Source: Chitinophaga sp. LS1 (lineage in GTDB: Bacteria; Bacteroidota; Bacteroidia; Chitinophagales; Chitinophagaceae). Taken from it: a stretch of DNA of 64,000 bases. Where the stretch lies: positions 7,132,501-7,196,500 of the forward strand of contig NZ_CP128362.1 in the NCBI RefSeq assembly GCF_034274695.1, in the 5' to 3' direction. The notes under the pieces are model-generated. The model was given only the letters and a program-made list of their open reading frames with translations. It ran no database searches and was not told where the DNA came from. The translations under genes and the position numbers were made by a program. Every line of letters starts with the position of its first letter. Position 1 is the stretch's first letter. Of this stretch, positions 49,165-57,903 are shown in pieces.

Positions 49165-49281
49165 ATGAGAAAAACCTTGCTTATCAGTATCTTCTTTGAG
49201 GGCAGTAATGAAAAAGGACAACTCGATTTTATCAGAACGGATGAGGGCTATCAGCTGATCGGCGTGGGGTTTGGGAGATAA
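49165..49281 (+). CDS. Small ORF of 38 residues, possibly a gene remnant
   Basis: ATG at 49165, ends LIGVGFGR. The sequence (MRKTLLISIFFEGSNEKGQL, DFIRTDEGYQLIGVGFGR) is protein-like but not recognised. It lies upstream of the 198-residue ORF on the same strand, 55 bp apart, and may be a short co-transcribed gene or the tail of a lost one. Confidence 0.35.
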   Translation: MRKTLLISIFFEGSNEKGQLDFIRTDEGYQLIGVGFGR

Positions 49282-49336
49282 TTATTTTGATTATTTTTCA
49301 GTTACCTTTACCCCTGCAAATTATTGAAATAGAAGA

Positions 49337-49933
49337 ATGAAAACAGAATTTTCGGAAGTCTTGCAGGAGAACCTGCTATTCTGGAACATGTGGAATATCG
49401 CGTATGCGTATGACCTGCTGGCCCAAAACCACGAAGGTTACGAAGCCCATTTTGAGCAGCTCCGTGAAATGTGGGATTTCTGCTGGAAGGCAATAGCAGC
49501 AAAGCACATCAACCCCGATGAGTTTGAGCAGGTCTTCGGAAAGACCTACCCGGCTGAGTTTGATGATGAGGGCGCATTTCTCAATCCAGGAGATATTCTT
49601 CATCAAACTTATGATGATCTAAGAGATACCATATTGAGTGAGTTTTGTATCACGCTGCTGGTTGGCGCATTTAGTACTATCTATGATGGCATCACTTCAG
49701 GCAGAAGATATGGTACACGAGCAGGGGAATTGCCGATTGAAGTGCTCTATGGAATAGCAGCTTCCAATGGATTAGAAAATGAATTCCGATCTCTCCCAAT
49801 TGTACAGGATGAATTAGCAGCACAGGCAAAACTACTGCAGGATCTAAGTCTGCCGAATCAGTATACCATACAGGACAGACATCTATACAGGAATCTGGAA
49901 CTCATGCAATCAATGCAGTTTATCGAACAATAA
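49337..49933 (+). CDS. Hypothetical protein, 198 residues
   Basis: Not recognised. Predicted mostly helical and acidic, soluble, no signal peptide (SEVLQENLLFWNMWNIAYAY, HFEQLREMWDFCWKAIAAKH, SGRRYGTRAGELPIEVLYGI). TACCTTTA at 49303-49310 resembles a -7 element. Proteins with this character are sometimes immunity proteins, but nothing here proves that. Confidence 0.6.
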   Translation: MKTEFSEVLQENLLFWNMWNIAYAYDLLAQNHEGYEAHFEQLREMWDFCWKAIAAKHINPDEFEQVFGKTYPAEFDDEGAFLNPGDILHQTYDDLRDTILSEFCITLLVGAFSTIYDGITSGRRYGTRAGELPIEVLYGIAASNGLENEFRSLPIVQDELAAQAKLLQDLSLPNQYTIQDRHLYRNLELMQSMQFIEQ

Positions 49934-49994
49934 GAACTTCAAACCTTCCCCGCTCTCAATAACTTATAAAGGTTCCACCTCATCCGGCAAAGTT

Positions 49995-50405
49995 TTATTT
50001 CTTAACCGCCAGCGGTTGTCCATCACCGCCCAGGTACACCACAAACAGCACTACATCGGTCGTCCCTTTGTTTGTTCCTTTGTGGTAGGTATCATAAGAT
50101 TCTACAAAGCTGGCACCTTCCTTATATTCAGCAGGCTGATGCCCTTCTATTTCGACAGTCAAAGTACCTTGCAGCACATAAGAGAATACAGGGATCAGGT
50201 GCTTATGCCAACCCGTTGTTTCACCCGGCGGAAAGGTAATTTTGGCCATAGTCACCTTTGCATCTTTAAATTGTGGGTACACGATCTTCTGCCCGATAGA
50301 GTTGACGGTGGTGTCTACTAACTTTTCAATTTTCAGTTTTCCGGCGTACTGTTGTGCATGTACGGTAGTACTAATGAAAATTAATAATGTCAGAATGGTT
50401 CTCAT
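49995..50405 (-). CDS. Exported cupin-domain protein
   Basis: 136 residues from ATG 50405, which puts a signal peptide (MRTILTLLIFISTTVHAQQ) at the N-terminus; the longer frame to 50477 adds a leader with no signal character. The cupin core is KITFPPGETTGWHKHLIPVFSYVLQGTLTVEIEG followed by FVESYDTYHKGTN, with histidines in WHKH and YH that would bind metal. It is a periplasmic or secreted small cupin; substrate unknown. Divergent from the AraC fragment. Confidence 0.85.
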   Translation of the reverse strand: MRTILTLLIFISTTVHAQQYAGKLKIEKLVDTTVNSIGQKIVYPQFKDAKVTMAKITFPPGETTGWHKHLIPVFSYVLQGTLTVEIEGHQPAEYKEGASFVESYDTYHKGTNKGTTDVVLFVVYLGGDGQPLAVKK

Positions 50406-50510
50406 TGTTTTTTGAAATTTGATGCAATGTAATAAATTTACAAAGGAGGTAGGAGAATAATGAGTACTACCTCTCAACGATTCAAATTATAGCGCTAAAA
50501 TAAAAAGTTC

Positions 50511-50978
50511 ATGCCGAAGCATAATAAACCAATTCCTGTTATTGGCTTACCTCCCGATATAGGCATCATGCTTTTTAAGACCACGGCCTCATCCCTACGC
50601 GGTCTCGAAGATGTACAACAATCTCACCGGGACAGCTGGCATTTATTAACGCTGCAACTGAAGGGGGCCACTACCATGGAAGTGGATTTTCAAAAGGTCG
50701 TTATAAAGCCATCCTCCGTATTCTACATGCATCCAAACCAGGTGCATCGTGTTATCTCCTTTAAAGACGCTGTTTTTTATAGCCTGATCATCGACAACAA
50801 AAGCCTAAAACCTGAATACTTAAAATTACTGGAAGATCTCACACCGGTGCAACCACTTCCGTTAAACAAAGAGACCTTTACGATCCTTTCTGAAATAGCC
50901 GCTGTCTGCATCAAATTGTATGAAAGAAAAGATGTAAAATTATACGCATCATTATTAAAAGACAGTTGCCATACGTAA
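50511..50978 (+). pseudogene. AraC-type regulator truncated after its cupin domain
   Basis: 155 residues that match the N-terminal effector domain of AraC regulators (SWHLLTLQLKGATTMEVDFQ, SSVFYMHPNQVHRVISFKDAVFY) and part of the linker; both C-terminal HTH motifs are absent. It ends at TAA 50976, immediately followed in the same frame by the tail of a TetX-like monooxygenase. An intergenic-plus-gene deletion seems to have joined the two. Confidence 0.75.
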
Positions 50979-51767
50979 GATGCCCTACACCCCAATACAG
51001 TTGTATGGGATAGCCAGTTTGTGTCCATGACGCAGGACGGTGAAGGTTGGATACTGACTTTCAATAATGGTACAACAGCCAAAGCAGATATTGTAATTGG
51101 CTCAGATGGCGCCCGCTCAAAGATCCGTCCTTATGTTTCAGATACCCAAACCCTGTATTGTGGTGTTACCTTTATACAAGGAGAAATTGACAATCCAGCG
51201 GCAACCTGTCCGGAAATATATGAACTGGTGGCCAATGGAAACCTGGTTGTATTGGGTGATGAAAAATCTATTACCGTACAACCGCGTGGAGATGGGGGAT
51301 TGACCTTCTACGCTGCTGCAAAGTATCCGGAAGACTGGACAATAGATGCTTCCGACAAGGACGAAATATATTCCTTCCTGCTCGAATTCTATGAAGGATG
51401 GAATGAGCTCTTTTTTACCTTATTTAAAGCTTGTGATAAATTTACCGTCCGGCAGTTAAACTATTTTCCACTGGATCAAACCTGGGAACCGCATTCCAAT
51501 ATCACTATCATTGGTGATGCAGCACACCTGATGCCACCATCTGGAGAGGGCGTGAATACAGCTATGCTGGATGCGTTGGATTTAAGCGAGCATCTTACAA
51601 ACGGAAATTATAACGACATACAAACTGCTATTGGGGCATTTGAAAATAAAATGCGTGCACGTAGTACAGTGCTGGCGCAAGAGGCATTGGAAAGCAATGA
51701 GGTGATGTATGGTGAAAATGCATTAGCAGCATTGGTAGGCATGTTAGATCAAAGGGAGTCTCTTTAA
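50979..51767 (+). pseudogene. TetX-like FAD-dependent monooxygenase lacking its N-terminal FAD-binding part
   Basis: The frame is open from just after the AraC stop (DALHPNTVVWDSQFVSM) to 51767; the first ATG is at 51021. The middle SDGARSKIRPYVSD and the conserved ITIIGDAAHLMPPSGEGVNTAMLDA (GDxxHxxxP motif) mark a class A flavoprotein monooxygenase of the TetX group. The GxGxxG nucleotide-binding start, roughly 120 residues, is missing, so the product should be inactive. It shares frame with the upstream AraC fragment. Confidence 0.82.
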
Positions 51768-51780
51768 AAAGTGAACCTTC

Positions 51781-52254
51781 TTATTTACCTGCAATCAGGT
51801 CAGCTAATATCTTGCTTATTTCCGGTGCAGAATAATCGAAACCACCGTCAGTGCGCCAGACAATCTCTCCATTTTTATTAAGGATGTCAGTAGCGGGAAT
51901 TGTATGGTAGTAATACTCCCGTGGTACAGCGGTGGGTGCCGCATACACAGGTAATGTGTAATTCTTCTTTTCCATGTAGGCATTTGACTTTGGTAAATCG
52001 CCGTCAATATCTACTGTAAGAAATACCACGTCTTTAAAGGATTCTTTTAATGCCTGGATGGTAGGCATTTCCTTTACACAGGGCTGGCACCAGGTAGCCC
52101 AGAAGTTGATAAATACCACCTTTCCTTTCAGAGAACTGATCGTAATGGATTTGCCATTGGCATCTATGAGCGCCAGTTCAGGTGCACTGCTTTGCGCATA
52201 GGTAGTAAAAGCAAAGCAAGTGATTATAATAAAGGTTTGAATAATTTTCAGCAT
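51781..52254 (-). CDS. TlpA-like periplasmic thioredoxin-fold protein
   Basis: 157 residues with a signal peptide (IIQTFIIITCFAFTTYAQ). The redox motif is FINFWATWCQPCVKEMP (CxxC), followed by ALKESFKDVVFLTVDIDG and a cis-proline region VPREYYYHTIPATDIL. It reduces or oxidises disulphides outside the cytoplasm, often for cytochrome or metalloprotein maturation. Alone between remnants. Confidence 0.9.
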   Translation of the reverse strand: MLKIIQTFIIITCFAFTTYAQSSAPELALIDANGKSITISSLKGKVVFINFWATWCQPCVKEMPTIQALKESFKDVVFLTVDIDGDLPKSNAYMEKKNYTLPVYAAPTAVPREYYYHTIPATDILNKNGEIVWRTDGGFDYSAPEISKILADLIAGK

Positions 52255-52300
52255 AGGGACACAAAGTTATGCATTATTTGATTTAATTAAATTTTGCGAC

Positions 52301-52567
52301 ATGAATCGGCCATTCCCCATTGAAAACATTGAAAATCAGTTCCTGTATCGTTTTCCGCAGAATTTTGCCAGTCAACTGAGTGTACCTGTGAACCGCTATA
52401 GTCACTCCTTCCAAAAGATCTCCGGTACCTCTACCACCGCTTACCGTTGAAATCGCCATTCGGCCGGTTCTTTTGCGCGGGTGGTAGCCTTTGCTATTAA
52501 CCAGCCGGAAGATGTGGAATATCAACGAGGTATTGTTTTGTCCCACCAAACAACCAAACAATTGTGA
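52301..52567 (+). pseudogene. Scraps of an AraC HTH and of an SDR C-terminus
   Basis: ATG 52301 gives 49 residues containing FASQLSVPVNRYSHSFQKIS then GTSTTAYR, which resembles the first HTH of AraC proteins (FAxxLxVHVNxLNRAVKxxTGKTT). After the TGA at 52448 a second frame reads FARVVAFAINQPEDVEYQRG then IVLSHQTTKQL and a stop at 52565, resembling the C-terminus of SDR enzymes (VAFAIxQPEDVDINE). This looks like a decayed AraC/SDR pair, the same gene combination that is intact at 21850-23641. Confidence 0.5.
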
Positions 52568-52671
52568 ATCAATCACTTAAGTTTCAGGGTATGTCTAAAC
52601 CAGGTATATGAATGTTCGCTTCGCCTCTACCATAGCTCATTCCCGAGGATAACCCGCCTATAAGCCGCCTA

Positions 52672-52743
52672 TAACCCGCCCATAAGCCGCACATATCCCG
52701 CATCTATATAGAGGCGGGATATCTACGGCTTATGGACGGGATA
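52672..52743. repeat. Long imperfect hairpin of CCCGCC/TAAGCCG motifs
   Basis: Bases 52672-52701 and 52713-52743 pair over about 30 positions with few mismatches (two of them G-U). The left side also has tandem partial copies from 52652 (ACCCGCCTATAAGCCGCC, then ATAACCCGCCCATAAGCCGC). There is no coding sequence here; it lies between the AraC/SDR scraps and the EthD gene. Confidence 0.75.
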
Positions 52744-52793
52744 CTTACGGGTCAGGTATATGTTTGTGTCCTTTTAAACTTCCATCCTTATCG

Positions 52794-53144
52794 TCAGGAA
52801 CCAATATTATCGACCACTACTTTCTCATCCGTCACCAGCATCATTATCTCACCCGATTTGAAAAACTTCGGCTCGTCTGGTTGAATGTTCTTTTTGTAAT
52901 ACTCATTGGCAAAAAATGTATTAAAGTCTTCCAGCGAAGAAAAATATATATCTGTAATTCCATCGTACTCCGGCGCTGGAAAACCTGCTATCGCGACAGG
53001 ATGAGAAACAACGTATTTTTTGACGTATTTACCCGCCTCAGGATGAGACATAAACAAAGGCGCATGGTGGTTTCTATGATAACTAACGAACTCTTCGTTC
53101 GTCATCCCCTCTACCTTCCTGATTAAAAATGTAAATTTCAACAT
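52794..53144 (-). CDS. EthD-domain protein
   Basis: 116 residues. The ferredoxin-like dimeric alpha/beta-barrel pattern is clear: KFTFLIRKVEGMTNEEFVSY, HRNHHAPLFMSHPEAGKYVK, and GITDIYFSSLEDFNTFFANE. EthD-type proteins help in degradation of ethers, polyketides or other small organics; the substrate is unknown. Divergent from an HxlR regulator 79 bp away that is the natural candidate to repress it. Confidence 0.87.
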   Translation of the reverse strand: MLKFTFLIRKVEGMTNEEFVSYHRNHHAPLFMSHPEAGKYVKKYVVSHPVAIAGFPAPEYDGITDIYFSSLEDFNTFFANEYYKKNIQPDEPKFFKSGEIMMLVTDEKVVVDNIGS

Positions 53145-53223
53145 AGAGATTATTTTGACTGCAAAACTATTTTCAGGGAGAAATAATTACAATAGCGGAC
53201 AATTTTATGCGGATATTTGAAAT

Positions 53224-53604
53224 ATGTATCAAAAGAAAACGACCACTCAGACATATTGTGGATTACATTTATTTAAAGAGCTGCTGAATGGTAAATGGAA
53301 GCTGATGCTGATCTCTTATGTCTATAAAGGATATAAACGGCCGGTCCAGTTACAGAAGGTGATACCTAATGGCGATCGCCGGGTATTGGATAAGCAACTC
53401 AACGAATTGGTGTTACATGGTTTTATGAAAAAACACGTATTTGATACAAAAGTGCCTAAGGTAGAATATGAATTGACTGAATTGGGTGAGAGTTTAATAC
53501 CTGTGATATTTACGATTGAAGGTTGGGGAGAAGATCACAGAACAGACCTGGAAAATGTTTTAAAAGCGGATCCAAAATTCAGGGATACCCTGGACCATGC
53601 TTAA
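53224..53604 (+). CDS. HxlR family winged-helix regulator
   Basis: 126 residues: LHLFKELLNGKWKLMLISYV, RPVQLQKVIPNGDRRVLDKQLNELVLHGFMKK and VEYELTELGESLIPVIFTIEGWGEDH are the typical helix-turn-helix and wing. The usual cysteine near the start is present in TYCGLHLF, which in some relatives senses electrophiles. Divergent from the EthD gene. Confidence 0.9.
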   Translation: MYQKKTTTQTYCGLHLFKELLNGKWKLMLISYVYKGYKRPVQLQKVIPNGDRRVLDKQLNELVLHGFMKKHVFDTKVPKVEYELTELGESLIPVIFTIEGWGEDHRTDLENVLKADPKFRDTLDHA

Positions 53605-53871
53605 TTATCTAAGGGAAAATTAAATACGACTTTACTCTTATTGGCTAAAGAATACCTCAATGCTGATAATGAATACAAAAAAATGTGAGAGGAGGAACAA
53701 ATCTTTTTTAAGGCTGGTCGCTTCTTTTCGGGTGAGTAAACCTAGGTTGGAACCATTATTCTTCACCTTCTTGGGGGATTGCGTTTACGACATTTCTCAT
53801 CCCATTACGACACTTTTTGATGCTTTTTTGTCGTAATGGCCTTATTTACGCCAGAAAATATAATAAATAGC
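53605..53871. other. Intergenic region with inverted repeat CCATTACGACA/TGTCGTAATGG
   Basis: 267 bp without a gene. A perfect 11-bp inverted repeat (53802-53812 and 53829-53839) with a 16-base AT-rich spacer lies 33 bp from the stop of the Crp/Fnr gene, and a third TACGACA copy is at 53786-53792. On the minus strand it would form a hairpin after that gene but with no clear T-run. Confidence 0.55.
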
Positions 53872-54579
53872 TTACTGATAATTCGTCATCTGCACCAACG
53901 CCTTCACATTATAAATAATAATCGTCCTTCCCAGCGACCCTACTATACCCTCTTTTTTCAACTCTTTTAACAACCGCACCACATTCTCCTCCGTAGTCGC
54001 CGTCATACTCGCCAGATCCTTCCTGGAAATGTTAATCGCCACCCCGCTCGTATCATTTTCCGACAACTTGTACTTCTCTCTCAACACAATCAGCGAAATC
54101 GCCAACCGCTCCCGCACAGAATGCTTTGCCACAATCGACAAGCTATTTGCCAGCACACTATATTCATGACTGAGCGCACTCAGTAAATGCTTAGACAAAT
54201 TAGGCGCCCATTCTATCGCCGACAGGAAAGCATCCCTGGGTATAAAAGCAATCCTGCTATCTTCCAGCGCAGCAGCAGAGTCCGGGTAATTATTCCCGGA
54301 TAATAAAGGATGATACCCGATCAACTCCCCCTCATTAGCCACATATACAATATGCTCATTCTCATTTCTATCCTGCTTATATTTCTTCACCTTCCCCTGC
54401 TGGATATAATAAATTCCAAAAGCAGGGTTATTTTCCCTGAAAATAATCTGCCCCTTTTTGTAAGTTTGCTCCACCATATCTGCAAACAACCTTTCCATCT
54501 CTTCCGCAGAAAGGCTCTCCATAATTGACCTGGACCGGAAAATCCACTTATCTATCGGGAATATGCCTTTTAAACTCAT
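53872..54579 (-). CDS. Crp/Fnr family transcriptional regulator
   Basis: 235 residues. An effector barrel (residues about 30-130: YKKGQIIFRENNPAFGIYYIQQGKVKKYKQ) is followed by a long dimer helix and an HTH (ISRKDLASMTATTEENVVRLLKELKKEGIV). In the recognition helix EENVVRLL keeps the E and R that contact the FNR/CRP half-site. There is no N-terminal cysteine cluster, so direct oxygen sensing like E. coli FNR is not supported. A perfect TTGAT-N4-ATCAA box lies 12 bp upstream of the start, pointing to autoregulation. Confidence 0.92.
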   Translation of the reverse strand: MSLKGIFPIDKWIFRSRSIMESLSAEEMERLFADMVEQTYKKGQIIFRENNPAFGIYYIQQGKVKKYKQDRNENEHIVYVANEGELIGYHPLLSGNNYPDSAAALEDSRIAFIPRDAFLSAIEWAPNLSKHLLSALSHEYSVLANSLSIVAKHSVRERLAISLIVLREKYKLSENDTSGVAINISRKDLASMTATTEENVVRLLKELKKEGIVGSLGRTIIIYNVKALVQMTNYQ

Positions 54580-54588
54580 AATATTAAA

Positions 54589-54656
54589 AGTTGATTTTTA
54601 TCAACTCATCAATTGACAACTTGCAAAGTTCTACCCACCTTAAGTTGATAATTTTG
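54589..54656. promoter_or_regulatory. Perfect FNR-type box and promoters between divergent genes
   Basis: TTGAT-TTTT-ATCAA (54591-54604) matches the FNR consensus TTGAT-N4-ATCAA exactly and extends to AGTTGAT/ATCAACT (54589-54606). A further half-site AAGTTGAT lies at 54642-54649, overlapping TAATTTTG (54649-54656), a -7 match for the methyltransferase gene. On the minus strand the full box lies between the regulator's promoter and its ATG, a position suited to repression. Confidence 0.72.
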
Positions 54657-54694
54657 TTAGATTAATAAAGGTACAACTTATTATAGGACAGCGA

Positions 54695-55297
54695 ATGACA
54701 AGTAATACGACAAAAGAAGACTTCTTTTCGACCAATAAGAATTTTGATCAGTTATATCCTCTCCCCATAAGCCGATTATCCAATTTGCACTGGACACCTA
54801 TAGAAATTGCCCGAAAAGCGGCAGATTTTCTATCAGCTACCCCCGGTGCGAATATTCTGGATATCGGTGCAGGTGTAGGGAAATTCTGCCTGAATGCAGG
54901 GTATTATGCGGGTGATTGTAATTTCTTTGGTGTGGAACAGCGAAGTAATCTTGTGGCAATAGCGAACCAGGTACAACGTCAACTCGGCATCAGGAACGCC
55001 TCTTTCATACATGGAAATTTCACTCAGCTGGACTTCTCAGCTTTTGATCATTTCTATTTTTATAATCCTTTTTATGAAAACCTGGTGGATGAGAGTTTGC
55101 ATATAGATGATAGTATTGCCCACTCAGAAAGTCTATATGAGTATTATGCAGGTTATCTGTATACATTGCTTGACACCCGACCACCAGGCACGCGGCTGGC
55201 TACTTACCAGAGTTCGCATACGCGCATTCCTGCATCCTATCAACTGGTTTCAAGTGACATTGACACGCTATTTAGTTGCTGGATAAAAAATACATGA
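54695..55297 (+). CDS. Class I SAM-dependent methyltransferase
   Basis: 200 residues. Motif I is NILDIGAGVGKFCLNAGYYA, motif II-like FFGVEQRSNLVAIANQVQRQ, and FDHFYFYNPFYENLVDES contains an NPFY-like substrate motif typical of methyltransferases acting on nitrogen in bases or amino acids. The substrate is unknown. The DUF1275 gene begins one base after the stop, so the two are co-transcribed. The promoter carries a half FNR-type box. Confidence 0.82.
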   Translation: MTSNTTKEDFFSTNKNFDQLYPLPISRLSNLHWTPIEIARKAADFLSATPGANILDIGAGVGKFCLNAGYYAGDCNFFGVEQRSNLVAIANQVQRQLGIRNASFIHGNFTQLDFSAFDHFYFYNPFYENLVDESLHIDDSIAHSESLYEYYAGYLYTLLDTRPPGTRLATYQSSHTRIPASYQLVSSDIDTLFSCWIKNT

Positions 55298-55298
55298 G

Positions 55299-56027
55299 AT
55301 GTTCAGACATCTGGGACAGAAAAGGAGCTTCAGGCATAATATCAGGCTGGCTATCCTACTCTGCTTAACGGCAGGTTTTGTCAACGCTTCAGGTTTTTTA
55401 GGATTCTTTATATTGACGACCAACATTACAGGACATGCGGCATTGCTGGCTGTAAAACTGACGGAAGGGGATCTGCGGGCTGTACGAATGGTTACGCTAT
55501 GGCTCATTTTATTCCTGGCAGGGGCATTTTGTTCCAGCCTCTATATATCAAAGGCTGGTAGAGATAAACCACATTCGTATACGGTGCCGATGATGTTGGA
55601 GATAATTATACTTTGCGGGGTGGGGTACTTTGGACATACCTACGACAAGAGTGTGGTGAAGACAGAATATTTTGCAGGGAGTCTGCTGTTTGCCATGGGT
55701 ATGCAGAATGCATTGGTATCGGTAGTATCAGGTTCGGTGGTAAGGACTACGCACCTGACTGGAATGTTTACAGACCTGGGTATAGATCTGGCGGCGGCGT
55801 TTTTGAAACATCCTGCAGCGTTGCAGAAAAGGATTGTGCTGAGGTGTACAATTATTATATCTTTTTTACTGGGAGGTGTGATTGGTGGATTTGCGTATGT
55901 GAAATTCCGGTATCATAGTTTTTATATCGCGGCAATTGTTTTGATAATCGCGATGTTTTATGATTTTTTCAGAGTGAATGTCAGGTTGTTTGTTTCGAGG
56001 GTACGCAAAAGCAGAAAAGCCGCTTAG
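55299..56027 (+). CDS. DUF1275 (YoaK-like) membrane protein
   Basis: 242 residues, about six hydrophobic helices; LCLTAGFVNASGFLGFFILTTNITGHAALLA and FAMGMQNALVSVVSGSVVRTTHLTGMFTDLGIDL are the two halves of the DUF1275 signature. Possible transporter; function not established. Co-transcribed with the methyltransferase. Its stop is inside a terminator stem. Confidence 0.88.
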   Translation: MFRHLGQKRSFRHNIRLAILLCLTAGFVNASGFLGFFILTTNITGHAALLAVKLTEGDLRAVRMVTLWLILFLAGAFCSSLYISKAGRDKPHSYTVPMMLEIIILCGVGYFGHTYDKSVVKTEYFAGSLLFAMGMQNALVSVVSGSVVRTTHLTGMFTDLGIDLAAAFLKHPAALQKRIVLRCTIIISFLLGGVIGGFAYVKFRYHSFYIAAIVLIIAMFYDFFRVNVRLFVSRVRKSRKAA

Positions 56028-56052
56028 TCTTTCGATTTAAGCGGCTTTTATA
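56017..56052 (+). terminator. Intrinsic terminator overlapping the DUF1275 stop codon
   Basis: AAGCCGCTTA (56017-56026) pairs perfectly with TAAGCGGCTT (56038-56047), followed by TTATATT. Confidence 0.82.
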
Positions 56053-56190
56053 TTGTGATCCCAGCGGGATTTCGTTTAGCCTTTTTAAGTTTATAGGTCT
56101 TTACCTAACTTAATTCTAAAGTTATGATTTTCAATATTCTATAACAACGATTCAAATTTTTCCGCCTTACCTTTACATCGGTTAACAGCA

Positions 56191-57591
56191 TTGAACTCAA
56201 CTAAAAACTCGACTAAATTTTTTTTGAGTATGCTGTTACCAATCAAACTAATCTGCCCAAAGGGCAAAATGCGCAAAGATGGCACCTGTATCGTTTTTAT
56301 CCAGTATTGCGGGGATAAAACCATTCTCCTGAATACAGAAATAGCCATTCCCCCCAAATGCTGGAACCGGAAGTTTCACCGTATTACCGCCGATCTCCCC
56401 GCAACATACGGGGCCACTGACGATCTAAACGGCCAACTGGCAGCCCTTCTACGAAAGGCAAGCGATATTATTACTCATGCGGTGAAAAAGAAAGTACAGG
56501 ATATATCTGCCTTTGCAAAGAAGACCTTTCACCCGGCTTTTGATACAGCCACGTTGGAAGAAAAGGCCAAACAGGCCGCGGCCCTCAACCCTAAAACAAA
56601 TTTAGAGCTGATTTTTCAGATTGAAGATTATATCAAATGTAAGCGGGATAAGGTTTCTAAGGGCATGCTAAACGTCTACAAAAACATGAAAGATCATATG
56701 GCAGCCTTTCAGGAACATAGGAAAGCTCCTATTACATTTGATTCCTTTGATTTTAACCTCTATGAAAGCCTAGTTAACTACCTCACTTATGACTATGTGC
56801 AGCGTCGTAAATCGGAAATAATTAACGGCAAAAGGGAGCAAATTAGAGGCCTTAAAACCTCTACAGTAGGCAAAACCATCAAACAGCTACGTATATTCCT
56901 GCGGGATAGGATGCGCCGTAAAATCATCTCCCCGATTGATTTATCGGATTTTAAAATACTGGATTAAGAAGCGGACGCCGTGTATCTGACATGGGGGGAA
57001 ATCGCTCGAATATATCAAACCGACCTTTCCGAACAACCGCACCTGGCTAAATACCGGGATTTGTTTGTCCTCGGCTGTCTGACTGGTTTGAGATTTTCCG
57101 ATTTTTCCTCTATACAACCGGAGGACGTGCGGAAGGGGTCATTATACAAGCAACAGGAAAAGTCTGATCATTGGGTTGTTATACCTTTGAGGGATGCAGC
57201 GGAGGAAATACTAATCAAGCGCTTTAACCGGCAGATTCCCATTGTAAGCAATCCCGAATTTAACCGCCATATCAAAGGGGTAGCCCAACTGGCGGGCATT
57301 TGTGGGTTAATAAAGTTCTCCCACAAAAAAGGTAATAAGGATATAGTACAGGTAAAGCCCAAATATGCGTGGATTACCTCTCACACCTGCCGCCGCTCAT
57401 TCTGCACCAATGAATTTCTTGCGGGAGCTCCTGTCGAGCTTATAATGAAGATCAGCGGCCATAAAAGCCTGCGTGATTTTTATAAGTACATCAGGATTAC
57501 CCCGGAAGAAGCAAGCCGGAAGATCCGGGAAATATGGGAAAAAAGAGGTGAAATCGGCATATCTGCCGCGGCTTTGCAAAATGTAGGGTAA
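56191..57591 (+). pseudogene. Tyrosine recombinase (integrase) interrupted by one in-frame stop
   Basis: Two ORFs in the same frame (56191-56967 and 56980-57591) join through TAA 56965-56967 and the open codons EADAV. The first part has the Arm-binding start (LPIKLICPKGKMRKDGTCIVF; ATG 56230 is a likely start) and the SAM-like core-binding domain. The second part has a complete catalytic set: R in TGLRFSDF, H and R in TSHTCRRSFCTN, H in ISGHKSLRD and the nucleophile Y in FYKYIRI. A single base change would restore a 460-residue integrase, so this is recent inactivation or a rare readthrough case. It marks the left edge of a mobile island that starts right after the DUF1275 terminator. Confidence 0.88.
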
Positions 57592-57660
57592 CTAATAAGG
57601 GGAAGGCTTTACCCCTCCCCGCATTACCTATCCTAATAATACTATTGAAGGTTGAAAAAA

Positions 57661-57882
57661 TTACCGTCCAACCCTTCTTAGCACTTTTTCAAGATCATTA
57701 AAGGATTTGTTCGTATCAGAAATGCTTCGTTTTACGGACCCATTAACATCTTCCAATTGTATATTGGCTCCACAAGAACATCGTACGGTCCTCCTAGTAG
57801 CCACGTCCTTTAATGTAACCTGATGGTTTCTACCGCATCCACATTTGACACTGACTTTTTGTTTCGATATATCAAACATCAT
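57661..57882 (-). CDS. Small zinc-ribbon-like protein
   Basis: 73 residues. Two CxC knuckles (VKCGCGRNHQVTLKDV and VRCSCGANIQLEDV) about 20 residues apart would bind one zinc. The C-terminal helix is charged (SFNDLEKVLRRVGR). Possibly a nucleic-acid-binding accessory of the island; no closer family is recognised. The neighbours are other small minus-strand ORFs. Confidence 0.65.
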   Translation of the reverse strand: MMFDISKQKVSVKCGCGRNHQVTLKDVATRRTVRCSCGANIQLEDVNGSVKRSISDTNKSFNDLEKVLRRVGR

Positions 57883-57903
57883 TTTGCTTTTTAAGAGGTA
57901 AAC

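Noticed and set aside
53605..53871. Possible small gene in the gap before the Crp/Fnr gene
   Set aside because: All frames are short and broken; only the inverted repeat stands out.
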